From NCBI GenBank assembly GCA_017608295.1, contig JAFCGF010000009.1, forward strand, positions 1 through 60,985: a stretch of DNA of 60,985 bases, in the 5' to 3' direction. The position numbers and the translations under genes were made by a program. The notes under the pieces were generated by a model, which saw only the letters and a program-made list of their open reading frames with translations, made no database searches and was not told the origin of the DNA. How positions within the stretch are numbered: the first letter of the stretch is position 1; the number at the start of each line of letters is the position of its first letter. This document shows positions 43,852 to 52,954 of the stretch, piece after piece. Source of the DNA: Candidatus Woesearchaeota archaeon. Its GTDB lineage: Archaea > Nanoarchaeota > Nanoarchaeia > Woesearchaeales > JAGVZT01.

Positions 43852-45039
43852 GTGTACAATATACCTCTTAATATTCCTCTTAATAAAAGAACACGCGTGC
43901 TGGCGGGAGCCTTAGGTTTTATTGCCATTCTCCTTTTCCTTGAGCTGGCATCTTTGGTAATTCTTGATAAGGCAGTCCATCCAACGAGATTACGGAGATT
44001 TGATGACATCTATTCTACAAGTGTTGATGAGTACCAACTCAAATCCCATCCGTTCTTGAGGTATGTCCAGCCACATTATCTGGTTGAAGAGGAGGACTTT
44101 CTGAATCATGTTGCCAATGACAGTGCACAGAACGAATCTCATACAATCCACATAGTGGCGCTGGGAGGGAGCACGACGAGAAGGGGTTATCCCAAGTATA
44201 CACAAGCTTATCTGGATAAGAAACTTGAGGAACTCGGTTCTCCCTTTGAGGTGGTGGTATTCAATTTCGGTGTGGATGGGTGGTCTTCCTTTCAGTCAGT
44301 GCAGAATTATTTTTACCTCTTGAAATATCTACACCCCGATTTTACTGTCATCCATCACAATCATAACGAGCCGTGGGTTGAGAATCTTTTCAATGCGAAC
44401 AGCATAGTCTATTATCCCCAGATCAGTACTTTCGAAAGAAACCTTGTGGGCAAGAGCAATCTGTACAAACTTATTAAGTTCACGTACCTGCTGAGTTACA
44501 ACTCACTTTTCTATGATGAGGATATAAGGTTTTATACTATCATCGACTCGAAAGAAGATTTTCCCATGCCCGCAAGAATCTCAGCCTATGTCAATGACGA
44601 AGACCCAGACGCTTTTATGCCCCTTTTCTTCCAGAGGGATTTTGTAGGCTTTGATTATCCCACAGACGTGATTACCCGAGATTTCCTTCTCACCGAGAAT
44701 TATGAATCCCTCATCAGGTATGCACATGCCGACAATGCAGAGGTTGTTCTCACAACGCAGTATCAAAATTTCTCAAAGGCAGCGCCAGGGAAATATGAGT
44801 CGCTCTCCAGTAAGGCTCAGACTTCAGCGGAGATCAATGATGTCATTAGGAAAATCTCGGAGGAAGGTGGTGTGCCCCTCGTTGATCTTGACCATGATAT
44901 GGAACCCTACGGTGGTTTGATGTATGATGAGGCCCATTTCTTAGAATCTGGCATCAAGGTCAAAGGGGAACTCATAGCCGAGAAAATTTGGGAACTCCTG
45001 AACGTCAGATACAATCTTACAGAACTTCGTGTTGGGTAA
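43852..45039 (+). CDS. SGNH-hydrolase-like protein with N-terminal membrane anchor, copy 2
   Basis: This protein of about 395 residues has one membrane span near 17-38, then an SGNH domain. Block I is VALGGSTTRRG (near 102-112), block III FNFGVDGWSS, then HHNHNEP, and a C-terminal DEAHF that fits the Asp-His pair of block V. Family knowledge: such proteins often acylate or deacylate surface glycans. The longest frame starts at 43729, but a TATA-like box inside it points to GTG 43852. It precedes the long rSAM array, which has its own promoter. Confidence 0.78.
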   Translation: MYNIPLNIPLNKRTRVLAGALGFIAILLFLELASLVILDKAVHPTRLRRFDDIYSTSVDEYQLKSHPFLRYVQPHYLVEEEDFLNHVANDSAQNESHTIHIVALGGSTTRRGYPKYTQAYLDKKLEELGSPFEVVVFNFGVDGWSSFQSVQNYFYLLKYLHPDFTVIHHNHNEPWVENLFNANSIVYYPQISTFERNLVGKSNLYKLIKFTYLLSYNSLFYDEDIRFYTIIDSKEDFPMPARISAYVNDEDPDAFMPLFFQRDFVGFDYPTDVITRDFLLTENYESLIRYAHADNAEVVLTTQYQNFSKAAPGKYESLSSKAQTSAEINDVIRKISEEGGVPLVDLDHDMEPYGGLMYDEAHFLESGIKVKGELIAEKIWELLNVRYNLTELRVG

Positions 45040-45091
45040 TGATCCGCGAGAAGCCTAGCGTGTCACCCCTTCTGTCTCATGTTGGGAAACC

Positions 45092-45100
45092 TATTTAAAG
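45092..45100 (+). promoter_or_regulatory. TATA-like box of the long rSAM array
   Basis: TATTTAAAG is centred 27-28 bases before ATG 45124, giving a leaderless start for the long array of radical SAM genes. Confidence 0.55.
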
Positions 45101-45123
45101 CGTGTATAAACCTAGTCTCGTCG

Positions 45124-46227
45124 ATGGATAAAGGCATGGGGGAGAGAATTGAACATCTGTTGCGATGGGTTAGGGGTGAGATTGCACCTCCCGTGAAGTT
45201 TGACATCTTCCTGACCAACCGCTGCAATCTCCTCTGCCAGTTTTGTCACTACCCCTTCTTGCCCGAGTTTCGCTATAAGGATGAGATGAGCCATGAAGAA
45301 ATCCTTGTCTTAGTGAGGCAGGCAGGGGAGATGGGGGTAAAGGTCTTCGGGATTCTTGGGGGTGAACCTTTTCTGAGAAAAAAAACCGCGCTTTCGTCTA
45401 TGGAACTCGCAAAAACCCAAGGGATGTCAGGTTCGGTAGTCACGAATGGCACGCTCCTCAACAAGAAGGATCTGGAACGCATCATTGCGATGGGATGGGA
45501 TTTGCTCCGTTTTAGTATTGATGCTTCAGAGCCTGCACTCCACGATGAGCTGCGGGGTGTCAGAGGGTCTTTTGACAGGACTGTTGGTACGATGGCGAAC
45601 CTGCAACGGCTCAAGAGAAGAGACTGTTCAAACCACCCAACTGTAGAAATCAACATGGTGCTCACGCGAAGAAACGTATCACAGTTGCCGGAAATGATGC
45701 GGCTTGCTTATGAGCACGGTGTCAACCGCATCTATGCCTTGCCAGTTATAGAATTCGGTAAGGAGATCTCCAGTCTGAAGATGAGTGTGTTGGATGCGGA
45801 CACCGTGCTGACGAGTATTGGGGAAGCTGAAGCACTCGGTAAGGAACTGGCCGTAGAGTCTAATCTCAGCACGTTGAAGAACGATTTGTTGTTCACAAAA
45901 TCAAACGAAGTCGATTCAGTATTGCTCAAAAAGCAGGGTCGCGGCCAGCATATCCCTTGCTTTTTACCCTGGTACGGAATGAGCATAGATGCCCAAGGAT
46001 GGCTTACCCCTTGTGGTCAGATTGAGACCGAGACACGCGCGAACGTGCGCGACTTTTCCTCATTGCGTGATGCGTGGGAGAGTTCTTATTTCGTCTCCTT
46101 GAGGGAGCAGATGGCAAAGATGCGCCTGCCCAGAGGATGTGAGCGCTGTTGCATGCCCTTGATGGATGAGAATAGGATGATACGAGAAGCTCTCAGAGAC
46201 ATTGACTTTCCAGTGAGGGTAGAGTAA
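45124..46227 (+). CDS. Radical SAM/SPASM-like protein, locus family member 8
   Basis: This 367-residue protein has Cys34, 38 and 41 in CNLLCQFC. The GGE strand reads LGGEPF without the extra Gly common in the family. FSIDASE replaces the usual SIDGP. C-terminal cysteines: PCFLPW, TPC and GCERCC. The stop and the next start share a base (TAATG). The longer frame from 45079 is rejected because the TATA box lies inside it. It is the first gene of the array. A short relic at 36957 looks most like this gene. Confidence 0.9.
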   Translation: MDKGMGERIEHLLRWVRGEIAPPVKFDIFLTNRCNLLCQFCHYPFLPEFRYKDEMSHEEILVLVRQAGEMGVKVFGILGGEPFLRKKTALSSMELAKTQGMSGSVVTNGTLLNKKDLERIIAMGWDLLRFSIDASEPALHDELRGVRGSFDRTVGTMANLQRLKRRDCSNHPTVEINMVLTRRNVSQLPEMMRLAYEHGVNRIYALPVIEFGKEISSLKMSVLDADTVLTSIGEAEALGKELAVESNLSTLKNDLLFTKSNEVDSVLLKKQGRGQHIPCFLPWYGMSIDAQGWLTPCGQIETETRANVRDFSSLRDAWESSYFVSLREQMAKMRLPRGCERCCMPLMDENRMIREALRDIDFPVRVE

Positions 46228-47525
46228 TGGGTCTTTTCAGAACGCGCTTCAGAAGAAACACCTGGATTGAGGAGGCAGAAAAGAGGCATCCGCAAGCCCA
46301 TCCGGAGAGTCCTGACCGACGGGAGAATCCTGGCTTTTTAGTACCAAAGGAACTTTTCAAGTGGAATAACTGGAGCTATGTGGATAAGCTCACTCGTATC
46401 CACCGTTGGAATATAGGTCAAAGGGCTCCGCCCTATAAGATGATTATCGTTCCATCAAATCGCTGTAACCTTAAATGCCCCTTCTGTCCAAACAGCCACG
46501 GCCGCACCGTTGGGAGGTTTAAGGAGAGCGATGAATTGACAGACGAACAGTGGTATACGCTGGTGCAGGAGGCGCTTGAGATGGGTGTGAGGGAGTTCTA
46601 TGTGCTCGGGGGAGGGGAGCCTTTGCTTCGGAAGAAGATGCTCCTGCGCATCTATCAGATAATCAAGGGGCATGACCAGCAGAACATCACTGAGCTTATC
46701 ACTAACGGTTCATTCATCACACGCGAAGATGCTGAGCTTATCGTGGAGAAAAGGCTCATCAACAAAATTCTGTTTAGCGTGGACGGCCATACTGCTGTGA
46801 TTCATGACACCATTCGAGGAATGCCCAGGGCGTGGAAGCGCGCGACTGATGCCATTCGCAAACTCCATCACTTTAAGAGAATACACGACAGCGATAAGCC
46901 CATATTGCACATGAACCATATCCTCACGAACCTTAACTATCGGCATCTCAGGGACATGGTTGAGCTTTGCCGTGAGTTGGGGGTCGTTGAACTCGCTATC
47001 CACCCAATGCGCGAGTATGAGGAAACACGGGGGAGCTTTGACTACCTCAAGCTTACTGCCATGCAAGAGAAGGAGATGTTCAGCGAGCTAAAGAGGGCGA
47101 GGAAGTTCGCAGAGCGCTGCGGTATCTACCTTAACGTGAGCATGGTCGAGGAGACCGCTGAGAAGGAAGAGACAGCTTGTGAGGAGTTTATCGTGGGGAA
47201 GGATCTCTTGCAGGAGAGGGGTGAGCAGCACTTTCAAACCTTTTGCTATGAGCCCCTGTACAGCATCTTCATCGACCCCAAAGGAAATGCAAACTTCTGT
47301 TGCACCGCAGGCGACAGTGTGGATTCGCAGAACGTGGCTCGAAAAGGGTTGAAAGCAATATGGGAGGGGAAATTCCTCTCTGCGATAAGGAAGGGGATGC
47401 TCGCGGGAAGGAGCCTGCCGAAGTGTCACAACTGCGGTCTGTACGACATGACCCACGACCTCAAGCGTGATATGAGGAGATACGTGGACTATCTTGCGAA
47501 AGGGGATGATAGCAGTGTCGGATAA
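46227..47525 (+). CDS. Radical SAM/SPASM-like protein, locus family member 9
   Basis: This 432-residue protein has an N-terminal extension of about 45 residues, so its cluster motif CNLKCPFCP falls at Cys80, 84 and 87. It has LGGGEPLLRK and FSVDGHT. C-terminal cysteines: FCYEPL (Leu for Trp), NFCC and KCHNC. It also has an extra acidic insert with CEEF before the C-terminal region. It follows member 8 with TAATG. A 54-base gap with no clear signal precedes the next gene. Confidence 0.92.
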   Translation: MGLFRTRFRRNTWIEEAEKRHPQAHPESPDRRENPGFLVPKELFKWNNWSYVDKLTRIHRWNIGQRAPPYKMIIVPSNRCNLKCPFCPNSHGRTVGRFKESDELTDEQWYTLVQEALEMGVREFYVLGGGEPLLRKKMLLRIYQIIKGHDQQNITELITNGSFITREDAELIVEKRLINKILFSVDGHTAVIHDTIRGMPRAWKRATDAIRKLHHFKRIHDSDKPILHMNHILTNLNYRHLRDMVELCRELGVVELAIHPMREYEETRGSFDYLKLTAMQEKEMFSELKRARKFAERCGIYLNVSMVEETAEKEETACEEFIVGKDLLQERGEQHFQTFCYEPLYSIFIDPKGNANFCCTAGDSVDSQNVARKGLKAIWEGKFLSAIRKGMLAGRSLPKCHNCGLYDMTHDLKRDMRRYVDYLAKGDDSSVG

Positions 47526-47579
47526 CCTCCCAATGGTGGGGTCGAGATGAGAGGGGCGACATAGAGAGTTGACTGAATC

Positions 47580-48935
47580 ATGGAACTCGAACGACCAAAT
47601 CCCGCGGACCACATGCTGATGTTCAAGAAGCGCCTGTGGGTCACAGAGTACAGCACTCGTGTCCAACGGATGCTCTCTGGAGAGAAACTTCCTCCGCTCC
47701 GTATTGATGCGGAACCCCATAGGCGATGCGACTTCAGGTGCGTCCATTGCTTGCGGAGCGTGGGCAACTATGCGCCGGCTCATGTAGAGGATGAGGTGCC
47801 TGAGAAGCGCTGGTACGAACTGGCTAGGGAATCTGGCAGGATGGGTGTGAAATCATGGAACATCGCGGGCATCTGCGAGCCCATGCTTAAGCCCGAGATG
47901 ATGATGGAACTCATGTCTATCATTAAGCAGGAGAAGATGTTCGGCGAATTGACCACTAACGGTTGGCACTGGGACGGCGAGCACATTAAGAATACAGTGG
48001 ACATGGGATGGGACTGCGTCGCAGTCAGCATTGATGGTCCTGACTCGAGGACCCATGATGCAATACGAAGAGTCCCAGGCTCGTTTAAGCGTGCCTGTAG
48101 CACAGTGAAGAGATTTTCTAGACTTAGACTCAAGAGGGGATCCCACCTTCCAAATCTCACTCTCAACATGGTACTCAACCGCCACAACCACACTCGCCTT
48201 CCTGAGATGGTACGGCTCACGAAGAAGCTTGGGGCAGATGTCCTATTCGTGGAGCCCATGGTCGCGTATTCTCAGGAACAAAGAGATCAGCTAAGACTGA
48301 TTCCAGGCCAGCGGAGAAGCCTGCAAAAGAGCGTCGAATCTGCCACACAGCTAGCGAAGAAGCTGAATATCTATGCGTTTATCACCTGCCTCGATGGAGA
48401 CGATGAGGTGAAGGAATTCAATCCTGAACTCGCAGAGCAGGGTGGAGAAATGGGGAATGTCATCCTCACAGGAACGAAGGAGCAAGCGGAGCGCTATCTT
48501 GCCACAGGTGATGATTTGGTACGCCATGTGATGAATATCCCTTGCTACTACCCCTGGTTCTATCTCATGATTAACGCAAAGGGGAGCGCGGTGCACTGTG
48601 GCGAATGCACTGTGCACAAAGACAACATCAAGGAAAAATCACTGGAAAATATATGGTGGGGTCCGCACATAGAAGAATTCCGGGAGAACCATGCACATGG
48701 CAAGCTCTCCGATTTCTGCGAGAAGTGTAGGCCGAATGTCATTGGAGACATGAAGCTTGTGAGAAAGAGCATCAAAGAGTACAGCGACGTGGGGCTGGCG
48801 CAGGAGAAGCTAGTTAATATGATGGAGCACGCTCTGCATCTTAAGCGTGAGCTCTATTACAGCAGACATAAGACTCATTTAGGGATAGGAAGGGCCAATA
48901 GAAAAGTATCTGGGAAGAGGATATTGGATGTGTGA
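47580..48935 (+). CDS. Radical SAM/SPASM-like protein, locus family member 10
   Basis: This 451-residue protein has Cys50, 54 and 57 in CDFRCVHC, with Asp in place of Asn. The GGE strand is GICEP, the most changed of all, with a cysteine inside it. It has SIDGPD and TTNGW. C-terminal cysteines: PCYYPW, HCGEC and FCEKC, with an extra tail of about 50 residues after them. It is somewhat nearer to members 4 and 6. It is GTGA-coupled to the B12-type gene that follows. Confidence 0.92.
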   Translation: MELERPNPADHMLMFKKRLWVTEYSTRVQRMLSGEKLPPLRIDAEPHRRCDFRCVHCLRSVGNYAPAHVEDEVPEKRWYELARESGRMGVKSWNIAGICEPMLKPEMMMELMSIIKQEKMFGELTTNGWHWDGEHIKNTVDMGWDCVAVSIDGPDSRTHDAIRRVPGSFKRACSTVKRFSRLRLKRGSHLPNLTLNMVLNRHNHTRLPEMVRLTKKLGADVLFVEPMVAYSQEQRDQLRLIPGQRRSLQKSVESATQLAKKLNIYAFITCLDGDDEVKEFNPELAEQGGEMGNVILTGTKEQAERYLATGDDLVRHVMNIPCYYPWFYLMINAKGSAVHCGECTVHKDNIKEKSLENIWWGPHIEEFRENHAHGKLSDFCEKCRPNVIGDMKLVRKSIKEYSDVGLAQEKLVNMMEHALHLKRELYYSRHKTHLGIGRANRKVSGKRILDV

Positions 48936-50632
48936 AGATGCGTATCAAATTGCTGTATGTGCCACGCTTGTATGGTGTTAATAAGCACGAATACAGGGAC
49001 ATGCACAGCTTCTGTCCTCCCCTAGGGATTTCTCTCCTCACCGCTGCCCTCACAGAGAAGGGGTTCTCGGCAGATCAGGACGACCTGAATGCTAAGGTCT
49101 TTTTTGAGAACTGGGATGCAAGACCAAAGGTGAAATATTCTCTTGAAGGATTTGATGATATCCGGCGTATAAGGTGTTTTCTTGAGCGTGGGGGGGACAC
49201 TGAACTTGAAGAAGGAGCCAGTCGCATGCTCTCACTCACCCGGCTTCGCGGGTATGATCTCGTCGGACTTTCCACCTGCGGACAGCATAACTTTTCTACC
49301 GTCGGAGTTGCCCTGGTCATGGGGAAAATCATCAAGCAGCAGCACGGAAGCACCATAGTCATTGGGGGGATTGACCCCTCGTATCCGATTCCTTCCGATG
49401 AGCTTGTTAAACATTTCTTTATTGATTTTCTCGTGCAAGGACATGGCGATACCGCCCTGCTAAATCTTTGCCATGCGCTCCAAGAGGAACAGCTAGGGAG
49501 ATTCCGTCTTGATGGAGTCGCTTCCACTATCAAACTGGACGGAATCACAGACCCCCCATACCCTCAGGGGATGCAGGGATTTTATGTCCCCCAATTTGAA
49601 GGGTTGCCGATGCATCTGTATCGATACCATCCTCTCCGTGAATTCAATAGAGATGAGATACACCATCTAGTTTCTCGTAAATATGTCCTCATGCTCCCTT
49701 ACTACTTCCTTGTCGGTTGTCCTTTCAATTGCGCTTTCTGTAGAGAATCCTATACTCATGCTTATCAAATAAAGCCGACTGATGAGATTATTGAGGACCT
49801 TACCGGGCTTAAGAGGAAGTACCGTGCCCAACATTTCTTTTTTCTCAATGACATGATAAACCCCTCTCGGGAATTCGCCCAAGAGTTCTCCCAAGCCCTC
49901 ATCGATGCTGATCTTGACATCAGGTGGAGCGACTGCGCGCATTTTGGCCCTCTTGACAAAAAACTCCTTGCCCAACTGAGAATGGCAGGGGCTGTGAGGC
50001 TTATCTTCGGTTTAGAGTCAGGAAGCGCAAGACTTCTCAGACACGTAAACAAACATTTCACTCTCCAGCACGCCGGTGATGTGCTAAAATGGTCCCATGA
50101 CGCAGGCATCTGGAATGAGGTGGAAGTGGTGTGTGGGCTTCCGACAGAGACCGAGGAGGACGTCGAAGCGACAGGAAAATTCCTCACAACACATCTGGAT
50201 TATATCAACTACTGTCATCCGAACAGGTTCCAGTTGAAGCAAAGCCAGTTCACCAAGACCCCAGGGAGGTTCGGCCTTAAACAGATATCTCCTGTTGAGC
50301 ATGACTATCATTCGTACCGATTTGACGAGATAGGTGGTCTGAAGTGGGAAGAGAAGGAAAAACAAATCCAACGTTCATACGAGCTAATTGAGGGTGTTGT
50401 GGGAAAATATCTTGTCGGCACAAAGGGGATACGGCTGTACCGCTCAAATCAGAACCTCCCACTTCTGTTCTATCTGTACGACTTGCTCGGCAACAAGCGT
50501 GACGTGGAGGCGGTGATTCACGACAAGTGGGGTGAGAAGAGGCCATCTGTGCGGACTGTTAGGGGACGATCATCTCTTTCAGGCTCTGTGTGTGGGGCGT
50601 ATCATCGCGTGAGGAGGATGATTGCACGATGA
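48932..50632 (+). CDS. B12-binding-type radical SAM protein, paralogue of the one at 7990
   Basis: This 566-residue protein has an N-terminal B12-domain-like half (FCPPLGISLLTAAL, TIVIGGIDPSYP, FLVQGHGD). The rSAM motif is VGCPFNCAFC (Cys263, 267, 270) followed by FFFLNDMINPS. It shares the FDExxGxxWxEKxxQIxxS pattern and the overall length with the protein at 7990. It is the only B12-type gene in the long array and sits between members 10 and 11, with stop/start overlaps on both sides. Starts are GTG 48932 or ATG 48938. Confidence 0.9.
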   Translation: MKMRIKLLYVPRLYGVNKHEYRDMHSFCPPLGISLLTAALTEKGFSADQDDLNAKVFFENWDARPKVKYSLEGFDDIRRIRCFLERGGDTELEEGASRMLSLTRLRGYDLVGLSTCGQHNFSTVGVALVMGKIIKQQHGSTIVIGGIDPSYPIPSDELVKHFFIDFLVQGHGDTALLNLCHALQEEQLGRFRLDGVASTIKLDGITDPPYPQGMQGFYVPQFEGLPMHLYRYHPLREFNRDEIHHLVSRKYVLMLPYYFLVGCPFNCAFCRESYTHAYQIKPTDEIIEDLTGLKRKYRAQHFFFLNDMINPSREFAQEFSQALIDADLDIRWSDCAHFGPLDKKLLAQLRMAGAVRLIFGLESGSARLLRHVNKHFTLQHAGDVLKWSHDAGIWNEVEVVCGLPTETEEDVEATGKFLTTHLDYINYCHPNRFQLKQSQFTKTPGRFGLKQISPVEHDYHSYRFDEIGGLKWEEKEKQIQRSYELIEGVVGKYLVGTKGIRLYRSNQNLPLLFYLYDLLGNKRDVEAVIHDKWGEKRPSVRTVRGRSSLSGSVCGAYHRVRRMIAR

Positions 50633-51723
50633 TGTCAAGAGCACTTGAGATACTCAAGAAGTGGGAAGCGGGAGAAGTTCCACCGCCTGAAGAGGTGCAG
50701 ATATACCCCACTAACGCCTGCAATCTGAGGTGCGTGTTTTGCGTGACGACAACCGGCTTTTACAAGGGACTGCGTGAGGTTCCCGAGAGGCGTTGGCTAG
50801 AGGTTTGCCAGGAATTATGTGACCTTGGCGTAAGCCGCGTACTCATCTCAGGTGGCGGCGAGCCTCTCCTGAGTCCTGCAACGCTGCCGATGATGGCACT
50901 GTTGAAAGAGCATAAGGTCTATGGCCGCATGATCACTAACGGGACCTTGTGGGATGAAAAAGCCATCAGGACGGCCGTGGAGATGGGTTGGGACCAGCTG
51001 ACTTTCAGTGTGGATGGGCCGTGTGCTGCTGTGCATGACAAACTGCGTGCTGTTCCAGGCTGCTTTGACCGTGCCATCTCTGTGATTCGCACATTTGGGA
51101 AGATTCGGGAAGAGATAAAGAATGGCGGGCCCAGGCTTGAAATCAACTGCGTGCTGAGCCGAGCGAATTTTACTCGTGTACAAGGGATGGTGGAATTGGC
51201 AGCGAATCTTGAGGTGTCTTATCTCAATCTAGAACCAGTTTGTGTGAACAATTCAACTGTCGAGAGCATTAGGTTGCGGGAACGTGAGCGGAAGGTTCTG
51301 CAAGAGAGTATACTTCCAGATGCACTCTCAGCAGCAGAAGATCTCGGTCTTTCGACGAATATCTCCGGACTGATGGGCATTGGCGATGTCGAACGTGCTG
51401 GAGAGATGCGAGGCTTAATTCTCGACCGACTCGGAACCAGCGTTCCTGGAAAGCCCTTCCTCGAACTGGCTTGCTATGAACCATGGCTCTGGCCGAAGAT
51501 TGAGGCTAATGGTGATGTGTGGCCCTGCTCGACAAAACCTCTCAATGAGAATATCATGAAAAAGAAGTTTTTGGATATCTGGAAGGGCAAAGTTTTCAGA
51601 GAATATCGTAAGAGAATCATGGAACGGAATCTGCCAGATTCGTGCCAAAACTGCGTGGTTTCACACCTCACGACCAATAGCAATCTTCGTCGGTGTTTGA
51701 GAGGTGGTTCATGTGATGCCTGA
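50629..51723 (+). CDS. Radical SAM/SPASM-like protein, locus family member 11
   Basis: This 364-residue protein has Cys31, 35 and 38 in CNLRCVFC, intact SGGGEPLL and FSVDGP. C-terminal cysteines: ACYEPW, WPC and SCQNC. It is the closest relative of member 7 (shared WLWPKIEANGD). ATG 50629 forms ATGA with the stop of the B12-type gene, so the longer frame from 50590 is not used. It is coupled to member 12. Confidence 0.92.
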   Translation: MMSRALEILKKWEAGEVPPPEEVQIYPTNACNLRCVFCVTTTGFYKGLREVPERRWLEVCQELCDLGVSRVLISGGGEPLLSPATLPMMALLKEHKVYGRMITNGTLWDEKAIRTAVEMGWDQLTFSVDGPCAAVHDKLRAVPGCFDRAISVIRTFGKIREEIKNGGPRLEINCVLSRANFTRVQGMVELAANLEVSYLNLEPVCVNNSTVESIRLRERERKVLQESILPDALSAAEDLGLSTNISGLMGIGDVERAGEMRGLILDRLGTSVPGKPFLELACYEPWLWPKIEANGDVWPCSTKPLNENIMKKKFLDIWKGKVFREYRKRIMERNLPDSCQNCVVSHLTTNSNLRRCLRGGSCDA

Positions 51724-52954
51724 CTGGGAGGGCAAAGCAAGAAGTGTATTCCAGATGATGGTGTCAAGAAAGGGTGCCCCATATATCCTGGAGATACACC
51801 CCACTTCCAGGTGTAACCTCCACTGTGTCTTCTGTCACCAGGGCTCTAATCGGACACTCGGCAACGAAAGCTCATCTGGCGAGATGGAGACCCTTCGATG
51901 GTTGGAGATTATAGACGAGGCCGCGAGGCATGGCGTCCATGAAATAAGGATATGTGGCAACGGCGAGCCTATGTACGATAGTCACGCTAGCATGCAATTG
52001 TTTCGTAGGATTAAAAAGCATGGGATGACCGGTTGTCTCACGACGAACGGTACCCTGTTCACTGAGGATAGCTGCCGTGAGATTGTGGACCTGGGCTGGG
52101 ACAAAATTGAATTCAGCGTTGATGGGGCCTGTGCAGAGACACATGAGATGCTTAGGAGGGTTCATGGTTGTTTTAAGCGGACACTGGAGGCTATAGAAAC
52201 AATATGTGCCTTAAAGAGCCGGGCTGGGCTGGAAAAGCCATCCATCATCATTAATTTTGTAGTGACTTCATGTAATTTTGAGGAACTGCCGGCTCTGGTG
52301 AAACTTTTTGGACCCATGGGTGTCAATCAGATCCTCTTACTTGACCTCCATCCTGGGGGAGAAGCGGGGAATTCGCTTGTGATTGCACCGGATCAGAGGG
52401 CATCGCTGTGGCAATCCCTCCGCTCTGCGGAACTGCTTGCCCGGCGATATGAGATGGCATTCAGTAATGACATCATCGTAGCAAGCCAAGCTGAGGTGGG
52501 GCAAGAAGGTGCACAAGAAGTGTCTAAGCCTAAAGTGCAGGGTTCACCTGCTTTCTCGTCGTCTACTCCTCTTCCTGAAGATAAGGGGGAGCTAGTGAGA
52601 TCCATCCTCTCTCCTTGTTATGAGCCCTGGTACTACATGCAGATTCTGCACGACGGTACGTATAGTCCTTGTTGCAACTCCTATGTCGACAGATTCGCTG
52701 AGTCATTCCCTGAAGCCGCGTTTGGCGAACTCTGGCAGAAGGGAAAACATCTCACTACTGTGCGCAACAACCTTACACAGGGAGTGTTCAAGGGAGTGTG
52801 CAGGAAATGCGACGTAGTGAACAAGATGAAGATGCGGAAGATACGGCAGTACCTCTTGAATCTCTGTGAAGAGGATGGCATTTTGTCTCCAGAAGAGGTC
52901 CAGGATATTCGTGACTTTACAGGCACCATTGTGCCGGGTGAGCAAGATGTTTGA
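51716..52954 (+). CDS. Radical SAM/SPASM-like protein, locus family member 12
   Basis: This 412-residue protein has Cys33, 37 and 40 in CNLHCVFC. The GGE strand reads CGNGEP, with Asn for Gly. It has FSVDGA. Between the barrel and the C-terminal part is an extra, likely disordered stretch of about 40 residues rich in Ser, Pro and Gln. C-terminal cysteines: PCYEPW, SPCC and VCRKC. It overlaps member 11 by 8 bases; GGTGG lies 8 bases before ATG 51716. The frame is open slightly further up, to 51704. Confidence 0.92.
   Translation: MPDWEGKARSVFQMMVSRKGAPYILEIHPTSRCNLHCVFCHQGSNRTLGNESSSGEMETLRWLEIIDEAARHGVHEIRICGNGEPMYDSHASMQLFRRIKKHGMTGCLTTNGTLFTEDSCREIVDLGWDKIEFSVDGACAETHEMLRRVHGCFKRTLEAIETICALKSRAGLEKPSIIINFVVTSCNFEELPALVKLFGPMGVNQILLLDLHPGGEAGNSLVIAPDQRASLWQSLRSAELLARRYEMAFSNDIIVASQAEVGQEGAQEVSKPKVQGSPAFSSSTPLPEDKGELVRSILSPCYEPWYYMQILHDGTYSPCCNSYVDRFAESFPEAAFGELWQKGKHLTTVRNNLTQGVFKGVCRKCDVVNKMKMRKIRQYLLNLCEEDGILSPEEVQDIRDFTGTIVPGEQDV

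Noticed and set aside
47088..47783. 231-codon frame on the minus strand
   Set aside because: It covers the end of one rSAM gene and the start of the next, both with strong motifs; no domain is seen in it.
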